Shown here: piece by piece, positions 35,798 to 47,149 of the stretch
Layout of the letters: every line of letters begins with the position of its first letter
Position numbering within the stretch: position 1 is the stretch's first letter
Assembly (NCBI RefSeq): GCF_016583825.1
Contig: NZ_NRRV01000015.1
Location: forward strand, 30,924-94,923
Length of the DNA: 64,000 nt
Direction: 5' to 3'
Source: Thiohalocapsa halophila
Lineage (GTDB): Bacteria; Pseudomonadota; Gammaproteobacteria; Chromatiales; Chromatiaceae
Made by a program: the position numbers and the translations under genes
Notes under the pieces: generated by a model
The model's database searches: none
Told to the model about the DNA's origin: nothing
The model's input: only the letters and a program-made list of their open reading frames with translations

Positions 35798-37111
35798 TCA
35801 CTCCTGCGCGATTCGTGCTCCCCACTGCCGCGCCGCTTCGATGATCGCGGGCGGGTCCAGCGTCAGCGGCGCGCCGTCGCGCAGCACTTGGCGGCCGCGG
35901 ATCCAGACGTGGCGCACCTGGTGGCTGCCGGCGGCGTAGACCAGCTGGGAGCAGGGGTGATAGAGCGGCTGGGTGTGCGGGTCCCCCAGATCCACGGCGA
36001 CGATGTCCGCCGCCTTGCCCACCTCCAGCGAGCCGACGGTGTCCTCCAGTCCCAACGCCTTGGCCCCGTTCCAGGTGGCCATGCGCAGCGCCTGCTCCGC
36101 CGGCACGGCGTTCGCGGAGCCCGCCACACCCTTGGCCAGCAGGGCCGCGGTGCGCATCTCGCCGAAGAGGTTGAGGTCGTTGTTGCTGGCGGCGCCGTCG
36201 GTGCCGAGGGCGACATTGACGCCGGCCGCGAGCAGGTCCTGCACGGGGCAGAAGCCGCTCGCGAGCTTCAGGTTGGACTCCGGGCAATGCACCACCTGGG
36301 TGCCGGTGTCCGCCAGCCGCGCGATCTCGTCGTCTTCCAGCTGGGTCATGTGCACCGCCACCAGCTGCGGACCCAGCAGGCCGAGGCGGTCCAGCCGGGC
36401 GATGGGCCGCTCGCCGTGGGCGCGCAGCACCTGCTGCACCTCGTCCCGGGTCTCGTGCAGATGGATGTGCACCTGCACCTCCAGCTCGTCTGCCAGGGTG
36501 CGCACGCGCGTCAAGGGCGCCTCGGAGACCGCGTAGGTGCTGTGGGGAGCGAAGGCCGGGCGCACCAAGGGATGATCGCGATAATGCTCGTGCAGCTCCA
36601 GGCCCCGGCGCAGATACTCGTCGGCGTTGTCGGCGTAGCGGGTCGGGAAGTCGACGACGATCATGCCCGCCAGCACGCGCATGCCGGCCTCGGCACAGAC
36701 ACGCGCCGTCACTTCCGCATGGAAGTACATGTCGTTGAAGCAGGTGATGCCGCCGCGCAGCATCTCCAGCAGCGCCAGCCGGGTGCCGTCGGCGACGAAC
36801 TCCTGGTCCACCCAGCGGCCCTCGGCGGGCCAGATGTGCTCGTGCAGCCAGGTCATCAGCGGCAGGTCGTCGGCCAGCCCCCGCAGCAGGGACATCGGCG
36901 AGTGGGTGTGGGCGTTGACCAGTCCCGGGATCAGCGCGTGGCCCGGCAGCTCCAGGGTCTTGGCGGCGTCGATTTGCGCCTCGGCCTGCGCCCGCGGCAG
37001 CAGGGCGGCGATGTGCCCGTCGACGACGGCGAGGCTGTGGCTCGCGAGAGTGCTGTCGCTGGCGTCCACGGGCAGGACCCAGTCGGCGTGGATCAGGAGG
37101 TCTGCTTGCAT
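35798..37111 (-). CDS. mtaD: Amidohydrolase, probable 5'-methylthioadenosine/S-adenosylhomocysteine deaminase
   Basis: TRZ/ATZ-family metal-dependent hydrolase, likely deaminating methylthioadenosine or S-adenosylhomocysteine. The 437-residue protein has metal ligands in NAHTHSPMSLLRGLAD (His68, His70), a third His in VQVHIHLHETRDEV, and Asp in VALGTDGAASNNDLNLFGE. The ATG at 37111 gives MQADLLIHADWVLPVDA; the frame continues upstream but reads as non-coding. It is divergent from prk. With mtnA two genes away it fits methylthioadenosine salvage, although mtnP and later steps are not in the window. Exact substrate is inferred. Confidence 0.88.
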   Translation of the reverse strand: MQADLLIHADWVLPVDASDSTLASHSLAVVDGHIAALLPRAQAEAQIDAAKTLELPGHALIPGLVNAHTHSPMSLLRGLADDLPLMTWLHEHIWPAEGRWVDQEFVADGTRLALLEMLRGGITCFNDMYFHAEVTARVCAEAGMRVLAGMIVVDFPTRYADNADEYLRRGLELHEHYRDHPLVRPAFAPHSTYAVSEAPLTRVRTLADELEVQVHIHLHETRDEVQQVLRAHGERPIARLDRLGLLGPQLVAVHMTQLEDDEIARLADTGTQVVHCPESNLKLASGFCPVQDLLAAGVNVALGTDGAASNNDLNLFGEMRTAALLAKGVAGSANAVPAEQALRMATWNGAKALGLEDTVGSLEVGKAADIVAVDLGDPHTQPLYHPCSQLVYAAGSHQVRHVWIRGRQVLRDGAPLTLDPPAIIEAARQWGARIAQE

Positions 37112-37384
37112 GGCTTCTGTGCGTCGGGGTTGGAGAAGCGAATGGTGGCGGCGTCTGCCTGACGCCGCGCCGGCGCAACGGCGGGCCGCCGCCAAAGTCA
37201 CGGCCGGCGCTCGCGCGCGGCGACGAGCCGCCGTTCTAGCGCAACCGCGTCGGGGACGCAAAGCAGGTTGCCCAGCTGCCCGTCGCGCCGGGAGCGCGGG
37301 CTTGCAAGCCGGTTCTCTGCGGCACTTTCGCACGACGCAGCACACGCCGGCGCGCATGCGCTCCAGCCGCGGAGCCTGTCGCAA
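37112..37384. other. mtaD/prk divergent region
   Basis: GC-rich sequence between the mtaD start and the putative prk promoter. I see no supported gene in it. The last part (from about 37380) becomes AT-richer. Confidence 0.4.
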
Positions 37385-37413
37385 TTGCGAATTGCATTAA
37401 CCTTTGTGATAGT
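37385..37413 (+). promoter_or_regulatory. Putative promoter for phosphoribulokinase
   Basis: TTGCGA (37385-37390), 17 bases and GATAGT (37408-37413) lie in a locally AT-rich stretch 104 bases upstream of the prk ATG. Repeated ATTGCA elements flank the spacer (ATTGCATTAACC and GCATTGCAA), a possible operator; I could not assign a CbbR site. Confidence 0.4.
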
Positions 37414-37516
37414 GTGCATTGCAAAAGTAGACGCAGCGCCTCCAGCTGTAACGAGGCTCATCCGGCACAGCGCTCGCGATCACGGTATCGCGGCTGTCAT
37501 CCCCCGGAGGAGACCA

Positions 37517-38407
37517 ATGTCCAGAAAGCACCCGATCATCGCTGTCACCGGCTCGTCTGGCGCCGGCACCAGCACGGTGAAGAACGCGCTGGAGCACATC
37601 TTCCATCTTGTGGGCGCACGCGCCGCCTTCATCGAAGGGGACAGCTTCCATCGCTACGAGCGCAAGGCTATGGCCGAGGAGCTGCAAAAGGCCAAGGAGG
37701 AGGGACGGACGCTGAGCCATTTCGGACCGGAGGGCAACCTGTTCGACAAGCAGCTGGAGTTGTTCACCTGCTATGGCGAGTCGGGCACCGGCGTGCGCCG
37801 CAAGTACATCCACAACGAGGAAGAGGCAGCGCGTCACGAGGGGCCGCCTGGAACCTTCACGGATTGGGAGCCCATCCCGCCGGATACCGACCTCCTGTTC
37901 TACGAGGGGCTGCACGGTGGCGTTGTCCACGGTGATATCGACATGGCCGCCAGGGTGGACCTGCTCATCGGCGTTTGCCCGACCATGAACCTGGAATGGG
38001 TCCAGAAGATCCATCGCGACACGCGCGAGCGCGGCTACAAAGAGGATGACGTGAAAGACGCCATCTGGCGGCGCATGTACGACTACATGCACTACATCCT
38101 CCCGCAGTTCTCCCGCACACATATCAACTTCCAGCGCATCCCGCTGACGGACACATCGAATCCCTTCGCGGTGAGCAGCATCCCGACGCCGGACCAGAGT
38201 CTGGTGATGATCCATCTGCAAAAGCCCAAGCCCACCGTCGATTACAAGCTGAGTCTCAAAGGACTCATCGATGACTCGTCCATCAGCGGCTTGAACACGC
38301 TGGTGATTCCGGGCGGCAAAATGATGTACGCGATGGAGCTGATCCTGACCGAGCGCATTCTGGGGCTGATGAAGCAGCGCGGGCATCTCGATCCCGACGC
38401 CGAGTAG
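37517..38407 (+). CDS. prk: Phosphoribulokinase (class I, proteobacterial)
   Basis: Phosphorylates ribulose-5-phosphate to ribulose-1,5-bisphosphate, the Rubisco substrate; a Calvin-cycle marker. The 296-residue product has the P-loop IIAVTGSSGAGTSTVKNALE, IEGDSFHRYERKAM, LSHFGPEGNLFD and LLFYEGLHGGVV with the catalytic Asp/Glu region, and RDTRERGYKEDDV. Its length matches octameric bacterial PRKs. A strong GGAGGAG ribosome-binding site precedes the ATG. It sits alone between mtaD and mtnA rather than with Rubisco genes. It indicates CO2 fixation by this organism. Confidence 0.97.
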   Translation: MSRKHPIIAVTGSSGAGTSTVKNALEHIFHLVGARAAFIEGDSFHRYERKAMAEELQKAKEEGRTLSHFGPEGNLFDKQLELFTCYGESGTGVRRKYIHNEEEAARHEGPPGTFTDWEPIPPDTDLLFYEGLHGGVVHGDIDMAARVDLLIGVCPTMNLEWVQKIHRDTRERGYKEDDVKDAIWRRMYDYMHYILPQFSRTHINFQRIPLTDTSNPFAVSSIPTPDQSLVMIHLQKPKPTVDYKLSLKGLIDDSSISGLNTLVIPGGKMMYAMELILTERILGLMKQRGHLDPDAE

Positions 38408-38431
38408 GTGGGCGCGGCGCGGCGGGGGCAC

Positions 38432-38453
38432 CGCGCGCTCTCCGGCGCGTTTT
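38432..38453 (+). terminator. Weak hairpin plus T-run after prk
   Basis: CGCGC (38432-38436) pairs with GCGCG (38445-38449) around an 8-base loop and is followed at once by TTTT (38450-38453). The stem is only 5 bp, so the call rests on position 25 bases after the prk stop. Confidence 0.35.
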
Positions 38454-38641
38454 GAGTGCACCGCGTCGGCTTGCCGGCGGGCGCAGCCGGCCTGACCCCA
38501 TGGTCCCGCCAGAGGGCAGCGTCGGCGAGCCGGTCGCAGAATCGAAGCTCCCAACCCCTTGAGCCTTTGCCGCCTAAGGTCAAGAATGCCGGCATGATGG
38601 TCGCTGACCGCGCCCGCCGCAGACGAGAGCCTCCGACGCCC

Positions 38642-39703
38642 ATGCAAACGCCCGCCGCCCCCGAGATCCACCCGGACAACGCCATCGTCTGGCACGACGA
38701 CAGACTGTTCCTGCTCGACCAGCGCAACCTGCCCGGGGAGACCCGCTTCGTCGCTTGCGGCTCCGCAGCCGAGACCGCCCGGGCCATCACGGACATGGTG
38801 GTGCGCGGAGCGCCCGCTATCGGCATCACGGCGGCCTATGGCGTGGTGCTGGCGGCGCGCGAGCGCTTCACCGCGGACCCCTCCGGCTGGCGCGAGGCCG
38901 TCGGCGCCGACATCGAGCTGCTGGCCGCCAGCCGGCCGACGGCGGTGAACCTGTTCTGGGCGCTGGAGCGCATGCGCCGGCTGATGGAGACGCTGGATGC
39001 GGCGGCACCCGAGCCGGCGCTGCTCGCGGAGGCGCAGCGCATCCACCGCGAGGACATCGCCGCCAACCGCGCCATGGGCGACTTCGGCGCGGAGCTGATT
39101 CAGGGTCCGACGGACGTCATCACCCATTGCAACGCCGGCGCGCTGGCCACCGGCGGCTATGGCACGGCGCTGGGCGTGGTGCGCAGCGCCCATGCCGCTG
39201 GCAAGGTGCGTATGGTCTATGCCGACGAGACCCGCCCCTGGCTCCAGGGCTCGCGGCTGACGGCCTGGGAGCTGGCGCAGGCCGGCATCCCGGTGACGGT
39301 CCAGTCGGACAATGTCGCCGCCAGCATGATGGCCCGCGGCGAGATCGGCTGGGTCATCGTCGGCTCGGACCGCATCGCCGCCAACGGCGACGTCTGCAAC
39401 AAGATCGGCACCTATGCGCTGGCGGTACTGGCGCGCCACCACGGCGTCGGCTTCATGGTGGCCGCGCCCACCTCCACCATCGACATGAGCGTCGCCGGCG
39501 GGGCCGACATCCCCATCGAAGAGCGCGACCCCAACGAGGTGCTTGCCTGCGGCGGCAAGCGCATCGGCCCGGACGGCGTCGCGGCCCACAATCCCGTGTT
39601 CGACGTCACCCCCGCGGCACTGGTGGACTGCATCGTCACCGAGCGCGGCGTCGTCCGCCAGCCGGATGCCGACAAGATCCGCGCATTGATGGCCGGCGCC
39701 TGA
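38642..39703 (+). CDS. mtnA: S-methyl-5-thioribose-1-phosphate isomerase
   Basis: Methionine salvage enzyme converting methylthioribose-1-P to methylthioribulose-1-P. The 353-residue product contains family signatures [57 protein letters not shown] with the catalytic region, [20 protein letters not shown] and [12 protein letters not shown]. The ATG at 38642 follows the alignable N-terminus; the frame is open further upstream. Its order before gyrA is conserved in Pseudomonas. A methyltransferase-like remnant reads on in the same frame after its stop. Confidence 0.96.
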   Translation: MQTPAAPEIHPDNAIVWHDDRLFLLDQRNLPGETRFVACGSAAETARAITDMVVRGAPAIGITAAYGVVLAARERFTADPSGWREAVGADIELLAASRPTAVNLFWALERMRRLMETLDAAAPEPALLAEAQRIHREDIAANRAMGDFGAELIQGPTDVITHCNAGALATGGYGTALGVVRSAHAAGKVRMVYADETRPWLQGSRLTAWELAQAGIPVTVQSDNVAASMMARGEIGWVIVGSDRIAANGDVCNKIGTYALAVLARHHGVGFMVAAPTSTIDMSVAGGADIPIEERDPNEVLACGGKRIGPDGVAAHNPVFDVTPAALVDCIVTERGVVRQPDADKIRALMAGA

Positions 39704-39856
39704 GCCGCAATCGCGACGCCGGCGGAGCTGGAGGACCAGCTCGTCGGTGCCGGGCTCAGGATTGAGGACATGCGCCCGCACGACATCGTCGGCGGCGAGC
39801 GCTTCCTGTGGGTCACTGCCACGGCGCCGTTGGACCCGCGCGCTCGGGCCACTTGA
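39704..39856 (+). pseudogene. C-terminal remnant resembling a SAM-dependent methyltransferase
   Basis: Directly after the mtnA TGA, in the same frame, about 50 codons run to TGA at 39854. They read like the final segment of a class I methyltransferase (TPAELEDQLVGAGLRIEDMR followed by HDIVGGERFLWVTATAP). There is no start codon until an internal Met, so it cannot be an intact gene. The likeliest reading is the 3' scar of a deleted gene; in-frame fusion to mtnA by readthrough is a less likely alternative. The family assignment is by pattern only. Confidence 0.4.
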
Positions 39857-40025
39857 CCATGACCTACCATCCGCCACCCGGCGGATGCCTTGGAGGATTG
39901 CGATCGGCTCCAACCTTGAATCAGAGGCTTGCCTGCCGCCGCCCAGCGGTGAGGCGCGGGCGAGCAGCGACAAAAATCCTAGACTGACCCTCGACAGGGT
40001 CTGCCATCCGACCAGGTAAGCCACC

Positions 40026-40574
40026 ATGCAACATCGCGCATTCCCATCATTCGGTCATCGTGCGGTGCGGCTCAGCATCGTGCTCGCCCTGCCGCTGGCC
40101 GTCGGCGCCGGAACGGCCCCGGCCCATGACCACCAGGAGGCCGCCGACACCGCCGCGGCAACGCCAGCCAACGCCGGCGAGCAAACCATCGTTGTGGTCT
40201 CGGCGCCGGAGGAGATCGTCTCCAAACAGCGCCTGCCCCAGTTCGTCGGCATCTCCGGCGACACGGCGGGGGCCGAGGGCTTGTCCATGAACCTGGTCGT
40301 GATCCCGCCGGGTGCTGCAGCGGAGCCGCATACCCATTCCGGCTATGAGAGCGCCGTCTACCTGCTGGAGGGCCGGGTGGAGACCCGCTACGGACCGGGC
40401 CTGAAGCAGTCGGTCATCAACGAGGCCGGGGACTTCCTCTTCATCCCCCCGAACGTGCCGCACCAGCCGGTCAACCTGAGCGACACCGAGCCCGCCCGGG
40501 CCATCGTCGCCCGCAACGACCCGAACGAGCAGGAGCACGTGATCCCCTACGACCCGGCGGCGGATGCGCGCTAG
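40026..40574 (+). CDS. Exported cupin-domain protein
   Basis: A 182-residue protein. A signal peptide (about 1-33: basic start, SIVLALPLAVGAG core, cleavage near TAPAHD) is followed by a single cupin barrel: EGLSMNLVVIPPGAAAEPHT, HSGYESAVYLLEGRVETRYG (motif 1) and GDFLFIPPNVPHQPVN (motif 2), with His residues placed to bind a metal. Ligand or reaction unknown; small periplasmic cupins often bind metals or sense ligands. It starts an accessory pair with the Uma2 gene, whose start lies 11 bases after its stop. Confidence 0.85.
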   Translation: MQHRAFPSFGHRAVRLSIVLALPLAVGAGTAPAHDHQEAADTAAATPANAGEQTIVVVSAPEEIVSKQRLPQFVGISGDTAGAEGLSMNLVVIPPGAAAEPHTHSGYESAVYLLEGRVETRYGPGLKQSVINEAGDFLFIPPNVPHQPVNLSDTEPARAIVARNDPNEQEHVIPYDPAADAR

Positions 40575-40585
40575 CGAGCAGGACC

Positions 40586-41161
40586 ATGCAAGCCACCGCC
40601 CAACAGACTCCCACCCGACACCGGATCACCGTGCAGGAGTTTTTCCGTATGGGCGAGATCGGCGTGTTCGAGCCGGAGGCCCGGATCGAGCTGATCGACG
40701 GAGAGCTGTTCGATATGCCGCCCATTGGACCGTCGCACGCGAGCGAAACCGCCCGCGTCAACCAAATCCTCGTCGAAGCAACGCACGGTTGCGCTATCGT
40801 TTGGCCGCAGAACCCCATCCATTTGGACGACCTCAGCGCCCCGCAGCCTGATCTCGCACTGCTGCGTTGGCGGCAAGACTTCTACCGGCAGGCGCATCCG
40901 CGCCCGGACGACGTGCTGCTATTGGTGGAAGTCGCCGACACCAGCCTCGCCCACGACCGCGACCGCAAGCTCCCCCTCTACGCCCGCTTCGCCATCCCCG
41001 AGGTCTGGCTCATCGACATCGGCAGCGGCGCGGTGACCATCCACCGCGACCCGCAGCCGGAGCAGGGCAGCTACGCCGCCGGCTTCACGCTGACGCCGCC
41101 CGCGCTGATCCGCCCCGTCATGCTGCCGGACCTGGAGCTGGACCTGTCGCCGCTGCTCTGA
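40586..41161 (+). CDS. Uma2 family (PD-(D/E)xK nuclease-like) protein
   Basis: A 191-residue protein with the standard compact Uma2 layout: ITVQEFFRMGEIGVFEPEAR, IELIDGELFDMPPIGPSHAS, QPDLALLRW, LLLVEVADTSLAHDRDRKLP and IPEVWLIDIGSGAVTIHRDP. PD, E and K residues of the nuclease core are all present. The ATG at 40586 is clear. It differs strongly from the other Uma2 protein of this window (34903-35766), so the two are not a recent duplication. Role unknown. Confidence 0.9.
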   Translation: MQATAQQTPTRHRITVQEFFRMGEIGVFEPEARIELIDGELFDMPPIGPSHASETARVNQILVEATHGCAIVWPQNPIHLDDLSAPQPDLALLRWRQDFYRQAHPRPDDVLLLVEVADTSLAHDRDRKLPLYARFAIPEVWLIDIGSGAVTIHRDPQPEQGSYAAGFTLTPPALIRPVMLPDLELDLSPLL

Positions 41162-41316
41162 GCCTCTGCTCTGAGTCGGGGCGCAGCAGAGTTTGGGCCT
41201 GTTCCGTGCGGGCCATCACCGGCGGGTTTCCTTCTGCTGGGGCAGGCGGCTATAGGCTATAGCCGGCTGCGAACGGATTCGCAACGCGCGCAAAGCGCCT
41301 GCCGACCCCCTGTTTG

Positions 41317-41325
41317 TGCTATCAT
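41317..41325 (+). promoter_or_regulatory. Putative extended -10 promoter for gyrA
   Basis: TGC followed by TATCAT (41320-41325) forms an extended -10 element about 118 bases before the gyrA ATG, with no good -35 hexamer. The rest of the 282-base gap between the Uma2 gene and gyrA shows no gene. In E. coli the gyrA promoter is supercoiling-sensitive; that cannot be judged here. Confidence 0.4.
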
Positions 41326-41443
41326 TACGGACTTTTTTCAGGCCCGGTCCGCTGCCCTGAGGCCCGTCCGCCGGGCGTCCTGCGGCCCCGCCGCCCTGCT
41401 GATCCCCCTCGTCCGCCAACGGACCCGCTGACGCCCCACATTC

Positions 41444-44059
<2,616 letters not shown>

Positions 44060-44537
44060 CCCCGAGCGCCGCGTCGGCCAACGCAACGCCGGCGGCCTAC
44101 CGGCGTCGGGTAGACAATCAGTGTAGGGTGGACAAGCGACGTAGGGTGGACAAGCGCAGCGCAGTCCACCCCGCGCGGCGACCGGCCAGCGCGTCCTAGG
44201 TGGATTCGGCCACGCTCATCCATCCCAAGGGCCGCCCCACATCGATCTCCCGACACCGCTTCTGCGGTGTCACATCTCCGGCGGCGCGCTCGTTCCCGGG
44301 CTCCGCCCGGGAATGCGGTCGCGAGGCTCTGCCTCGCATGCGTGGCGTAGGCGCCAGCGCCTGCGGCCCGGATTGCTAGGCGGAGCCTGGGGGCGGAGCC
44401 CGGGAGCCACATCGGCCGCCGCGGCCCGGGTGGATATCGCTGCGCGCATCCACCCCGCAGACCGCGTCGAGCCCCGGCCAGACGCACCCCGGCGCCGCAC
44501 CACCACCGAACACCCACCCCAACCACGGAGCCAAACC
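44060..44537. repeat. Repeat field between gyrA and serC
   Basis: 478 bases without a gene. It holds two direct copies of GTAGGGTGGACAAGCG (44123 and 44141) closed by the complementary GTCCACCC (about 44164-44171); a perfect palindrome TTCCCGGGC/GCCCGGGAA with 3-base loop (44293-44313); and GCGAGGC/GCCTCGC with 3-base loop (44321-44337). Further GGCGGAGCC and GTGGAT copies follow. These look like REP-type palindromic elements; none resembles a coding remnant. Confidence 0.7.
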
Positions 44538-45632
44538 ATGTCCAGACCCTACAACTTCAGCGCCGGCCCGGCGATGCTGCCGGAGCCCGTCCTCAAGCGC
44601 GCGCAGGAAGAGATGCTCGACTGGCACGGCAGCGGCATGTGCGTGGCGGAGATGAGCCATCGCGGCAAGGAGTTCCTGTCCATCGCCCAGCAGGCCGAGG
44701 CCGACGTGCGCGAGCTGCTCGCGGTGCCGGACAACTACAGAGTCCTGTTCCTGCAAGGCGGCGCGTCGCTGCAGTTCGCCATGGCGCCCATGAATCTGCT
44801 GCGCGGGACCGAAAAGAGCCAGCGCAAGGCGGACTACCTCAACACCGGCAGCTGGTCCAAAAAGGCCATCGCCGAGGCCAAGCGCTTCGCGAGCGTCAAC
44901 GTCGCCGCCAGCACCGAGCACGACGGCACCTTCACCCGCGCCCCGGCACAGGCCGAGCTGAGCCTGTCCGCCGACGCCGCCTACCTGCACTACACCCCCA
45001 ACGAGACCATCCAGGGCGTCGAATTCCCCTATGTGCCGGACACCGACAAGCCGCTGGTGGCGGACATGTCCTCGACGATTCTCTCGCGCCCCATCGATGT
45101 TTCCAGGTTCGGCGTCATCTACGCGGGCGCGCAGAAGAACATCGGCCCCGCCGGGCTCACGCTGGTGATCGTCCGTGACGACCTCATGGGCCAGGCCATG
45201 GACGGCACCCCGGCGATGCTGGACTACAAGACCCACGCCGATGCCGAGTCCATGTACAACACCCCGCCCACCTATGCCTGGTACCTGGCGGGGCTGGTGT
45301 TCCAGTGGCTCAAAGACCTCGGCGGCCTCGCCGGCATGGCCGAGATCAACCAGCGCAAGGCGGGCAAGCTCTACGCCGCCATCGACGGCTCGGACTTCTA
45401 CGCCAACCCGGTGCAGCCGGACTGCCGCTCCTGGATGAACGTGCCCTTCACGCTCGCGAATCCGAACCTGGACGCGGACTTCCTCGCGGGCGCCAAGGAC
45501 GCCGGCCTGCTGACCCTCAAGGGCCACCGCTCCGTCGGCGGTATGCGCGCGAGCATTTACAATGCCATGCCTGAAGCGGGCGTGGATGCGCTGGTCGACT
45601 TCATGGCCGAGTTCGAGCGCGCCAAGGGGTGA
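44538..45632 (+). CDS. serC: Phosphoserine aminotransferase
   Basis: PLP enzyme that makes 3-phosphoserine (and 4-phosphohydroxythreonine for pyridoxal-P synthesis). The 364-residue protein starts [20 protein letters not shown]; other marks are [32 protein letters not shown] and the PLP-lysine segment [20 protein letters not shown]. Its length and start match the family. It follows gyrA as in Pseudomonas and E. coli, but here serA lies next to it, so two consecutive serine-pathway steps sit side by side. Confidence 0.97.
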   Translation: MSRPYNFSAGPAMLPEPVLKRAQEEMLDWHGSGMCVAEMSHRGKEFLSIAQQAEADVRELLAVPDNYRVLFLQGGASLQFAMAPMNLLRGTEKSQRKADYLNTGSWSKKAIAEAKRFASVNVAASTEHDGTFTRAPAQAELSLSADAAYLHYTPNETIQGVEFPYVPDTDKPLVADMSSTILSRPIDVSRFGVIYAGAQKNIGPAGLTLVIVRDDLMGQAMDGTPAMLDYKTHADAESMYNTPPTYAWYLAGLVFQWLKDLGGLAGMAEINQRKAGKLYAAIDGSDFYANPVQPDCRSWMNVPFTLANPNLDADFLAGAKDAGLLTLKGHRSVGGMRASIYNAMPEAGVDALVDFMAEFERAKG

Positions 45633-45639
45633 TGAGGAA

Positions 45640-45834
45640 GTAGCGAGTATCGAGTAACGAGTAGCGAGTAGCGAGTAGCGAGTATCGAGGGGCGAGGGCC
45701 GCACCCCACGCCGCCTGTTCCGACCGCGCCCTGGACCCCAGCGACCCTCGCCCCTCGATACTCGTCCCTCGCTGCTCGAAGGCCTCGCAGCCCTCAGCCC
45801 CCCAGTCCTCAGCCCTCAGCCCTCAGCCCCTGTT
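45640..45834. repeat. GAGTA-type tandem microsatellite between serC and serA
   Basis: The left part is a degenerate tandem of 7-base GTAGCGA/GTATCGA units (about 45643-45690). The right part carries the complementary CTCGATACTCG and then a CAGCCCTC tandem (about 45790-45832) running almost to the serA ATG. The two halves can pair. No gene. Confidence 0.75.
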
Positions 45835-45837
45835 CTC

Positions 45838-47034
45838 ATGTACAAGATCCAAACCCTCAACAATATCTCCGTCGCCGGCCTGAATCGGCTGCCGCGGGAG
45901 TCCTACGAGATCGCCTCGGAGCTCGGCCACCCGGACGCCATCCTGGTGCGCTCGGCGAAGATGCACGAGATGCCCATCCCGGATACCGTCAAGGCCATCG
46001 GCCGCGCCGGTGCCGGCGTCAACAACATCCCGGTGGCGGACATGAGCACGCGCGGCATCGCCGTGTTCAACGCCCCCGGCGCCAATGCCAATGCCGTCAA
46101 GGAGCTCGTGCTCGCCGGCATGCTCATCGCCGCGCGCAACATCGCCCAGGCGGCCAAGTTCGCGCGCGGTGTGGAAGGGGACGATGCCGCCATCAACAAG
46201 GCCGTGGAAGCCGGCAAGAAGCAGTTCGTCGGCATGGAGCTGCCCGGGCGCACCCTCGGCGTCATCGGCCTCGGCGCCATCGGCGTGCTGGTGGCCAACG
46301 CCGCGCGCTCCCTCGGCATGAAGGTCATCGGCTTCGACCCCAGCATCACGGTGCGCGCGGCCTGGAAGCTCCAGTCCGACGTGGAGGCCGCCCTGTCGGT
46401 GGACGACCTGGTCTCGCGCTCCGATTTCATCACCTTCCACGTGCCGCTGACGGACCACACCCGTCACATGATCAACGCCGAGCGCATCGCCAACATGCCC
46501 GACGGCGCCGTGCTGCTCAATTTCTCCCGCAGCGGCATCATCGACGACGACGCCGCCGTCACGGCGCTGGACGCCTGCAAGCTCTACGCCTATGTCTGCG
46601 ACTTCCCGTCCAACCTGCTGAAGGACCATCCGCGGGTCGTGACCCTGCCGCACCTCGGCGCCTCCACGCGCGAGGCCGAGGACAACTGCGCCATCATGGT
46701 GGCGGACCAGGTTCGCGCCTATCTGGAGGACGGCAACATCACCAACTCGGTCAACTTCCCGGACATCGTGCTGCCGCGCAACGGCGGCCATCGTATGGCC
46801 GTCGTCAACCGCAATGTGCCGAACATGGTGGGCCAGATCTCCACCGACCTCGCCGAGGCCGGGCTCAACATCATCGACATGCTGAACCGCTCCCGCGGCG
46901 ACCTCGCCGTGACCCTCATCGACGTGGACGGCCCCTGCCCGGAGAAGACCGTTCGGGACATTGCGGGCATCGAGGGCGTGCTCTCGGTGCGCCGCCTCGG
47001 CACCGGTGCGGCTGCGGCAGGCGAGCAGGCCTGA
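45838..47034 (+). CDS. serA: D-3-phosphoglycerate dehydrogenase
   Basis: First step of serine synthesis, NAD-dependent. The 398-residue protein has an N-terminal substrate domain, the Rossmann motif LGVIGLGAIGVLVANAARSL, substrate Arg/Glu region (NFSRSGIIDDDAAVTALDAC) and the catalytic His in TLPHLGASTREAEDN. The C-terminal ACT domain (about 325-395: MVGQISTDLAEAGLNIIDML) is typical of short, serine-regulated SerA enzymes. The ATG at 45838 lies only 3 bases after a repeat field, leaving no obvious ribosome-binding site. It is inserted between serC and pheA relative to the Pseudomonas order. Confidence 0.95.
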   Translation: MYKIQTLNNISVAGLNRLPRESYEIASELGHPDAILVRSAKMHEMPIPDTVKAIGRAGAGVNNIPVADMSTRGIAVFNAPGANANAVKELVLAGMLIAARNIAQAAKFARGVEGDDAAINKAVEAGKKQFVGMELPGRTLGVIGLGAIGVLVANAARSLGMKVIGFDPSITVRAAWKLQSDVEAALSVDDLVSRSDFITFHVPLTDHTRHMINAERIANMPDGAVLLNFSRSGIIDDDAAVTALDACKLYAYVCDFPSNLLKDHPRVVTLPHLGASTREAEDNCAIMVADQVRAYLEDGNITNSVNFPDIVLPRNGGHRMAVVNRNVPNMVGQISTDLAEAGLNIIDMLNRSRGDLAVTLIDVDGPCPEKTVRDIAGIEGVLSVRRLGTGAAAAGEQA

Positions 47035-47149
47035 GGCGCATCGAACCGTCCCGTGCCAAGGCCGCGCGCGCCCAGCCAGAGTGATTCCAGGTACACTGCG
47101 TAGGGCGCAGTGCGTCGAGCCAACGGAGCCGAGCCACCGGACCCCCGCA

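Noticed and set aside
37397..40027. An 876-codon open frame on the minus strand across prk and mtnA
   Set aside because: It runs antisense through two well-identified genes and their gap; its composition is typical of a GC-driven shadow frame.
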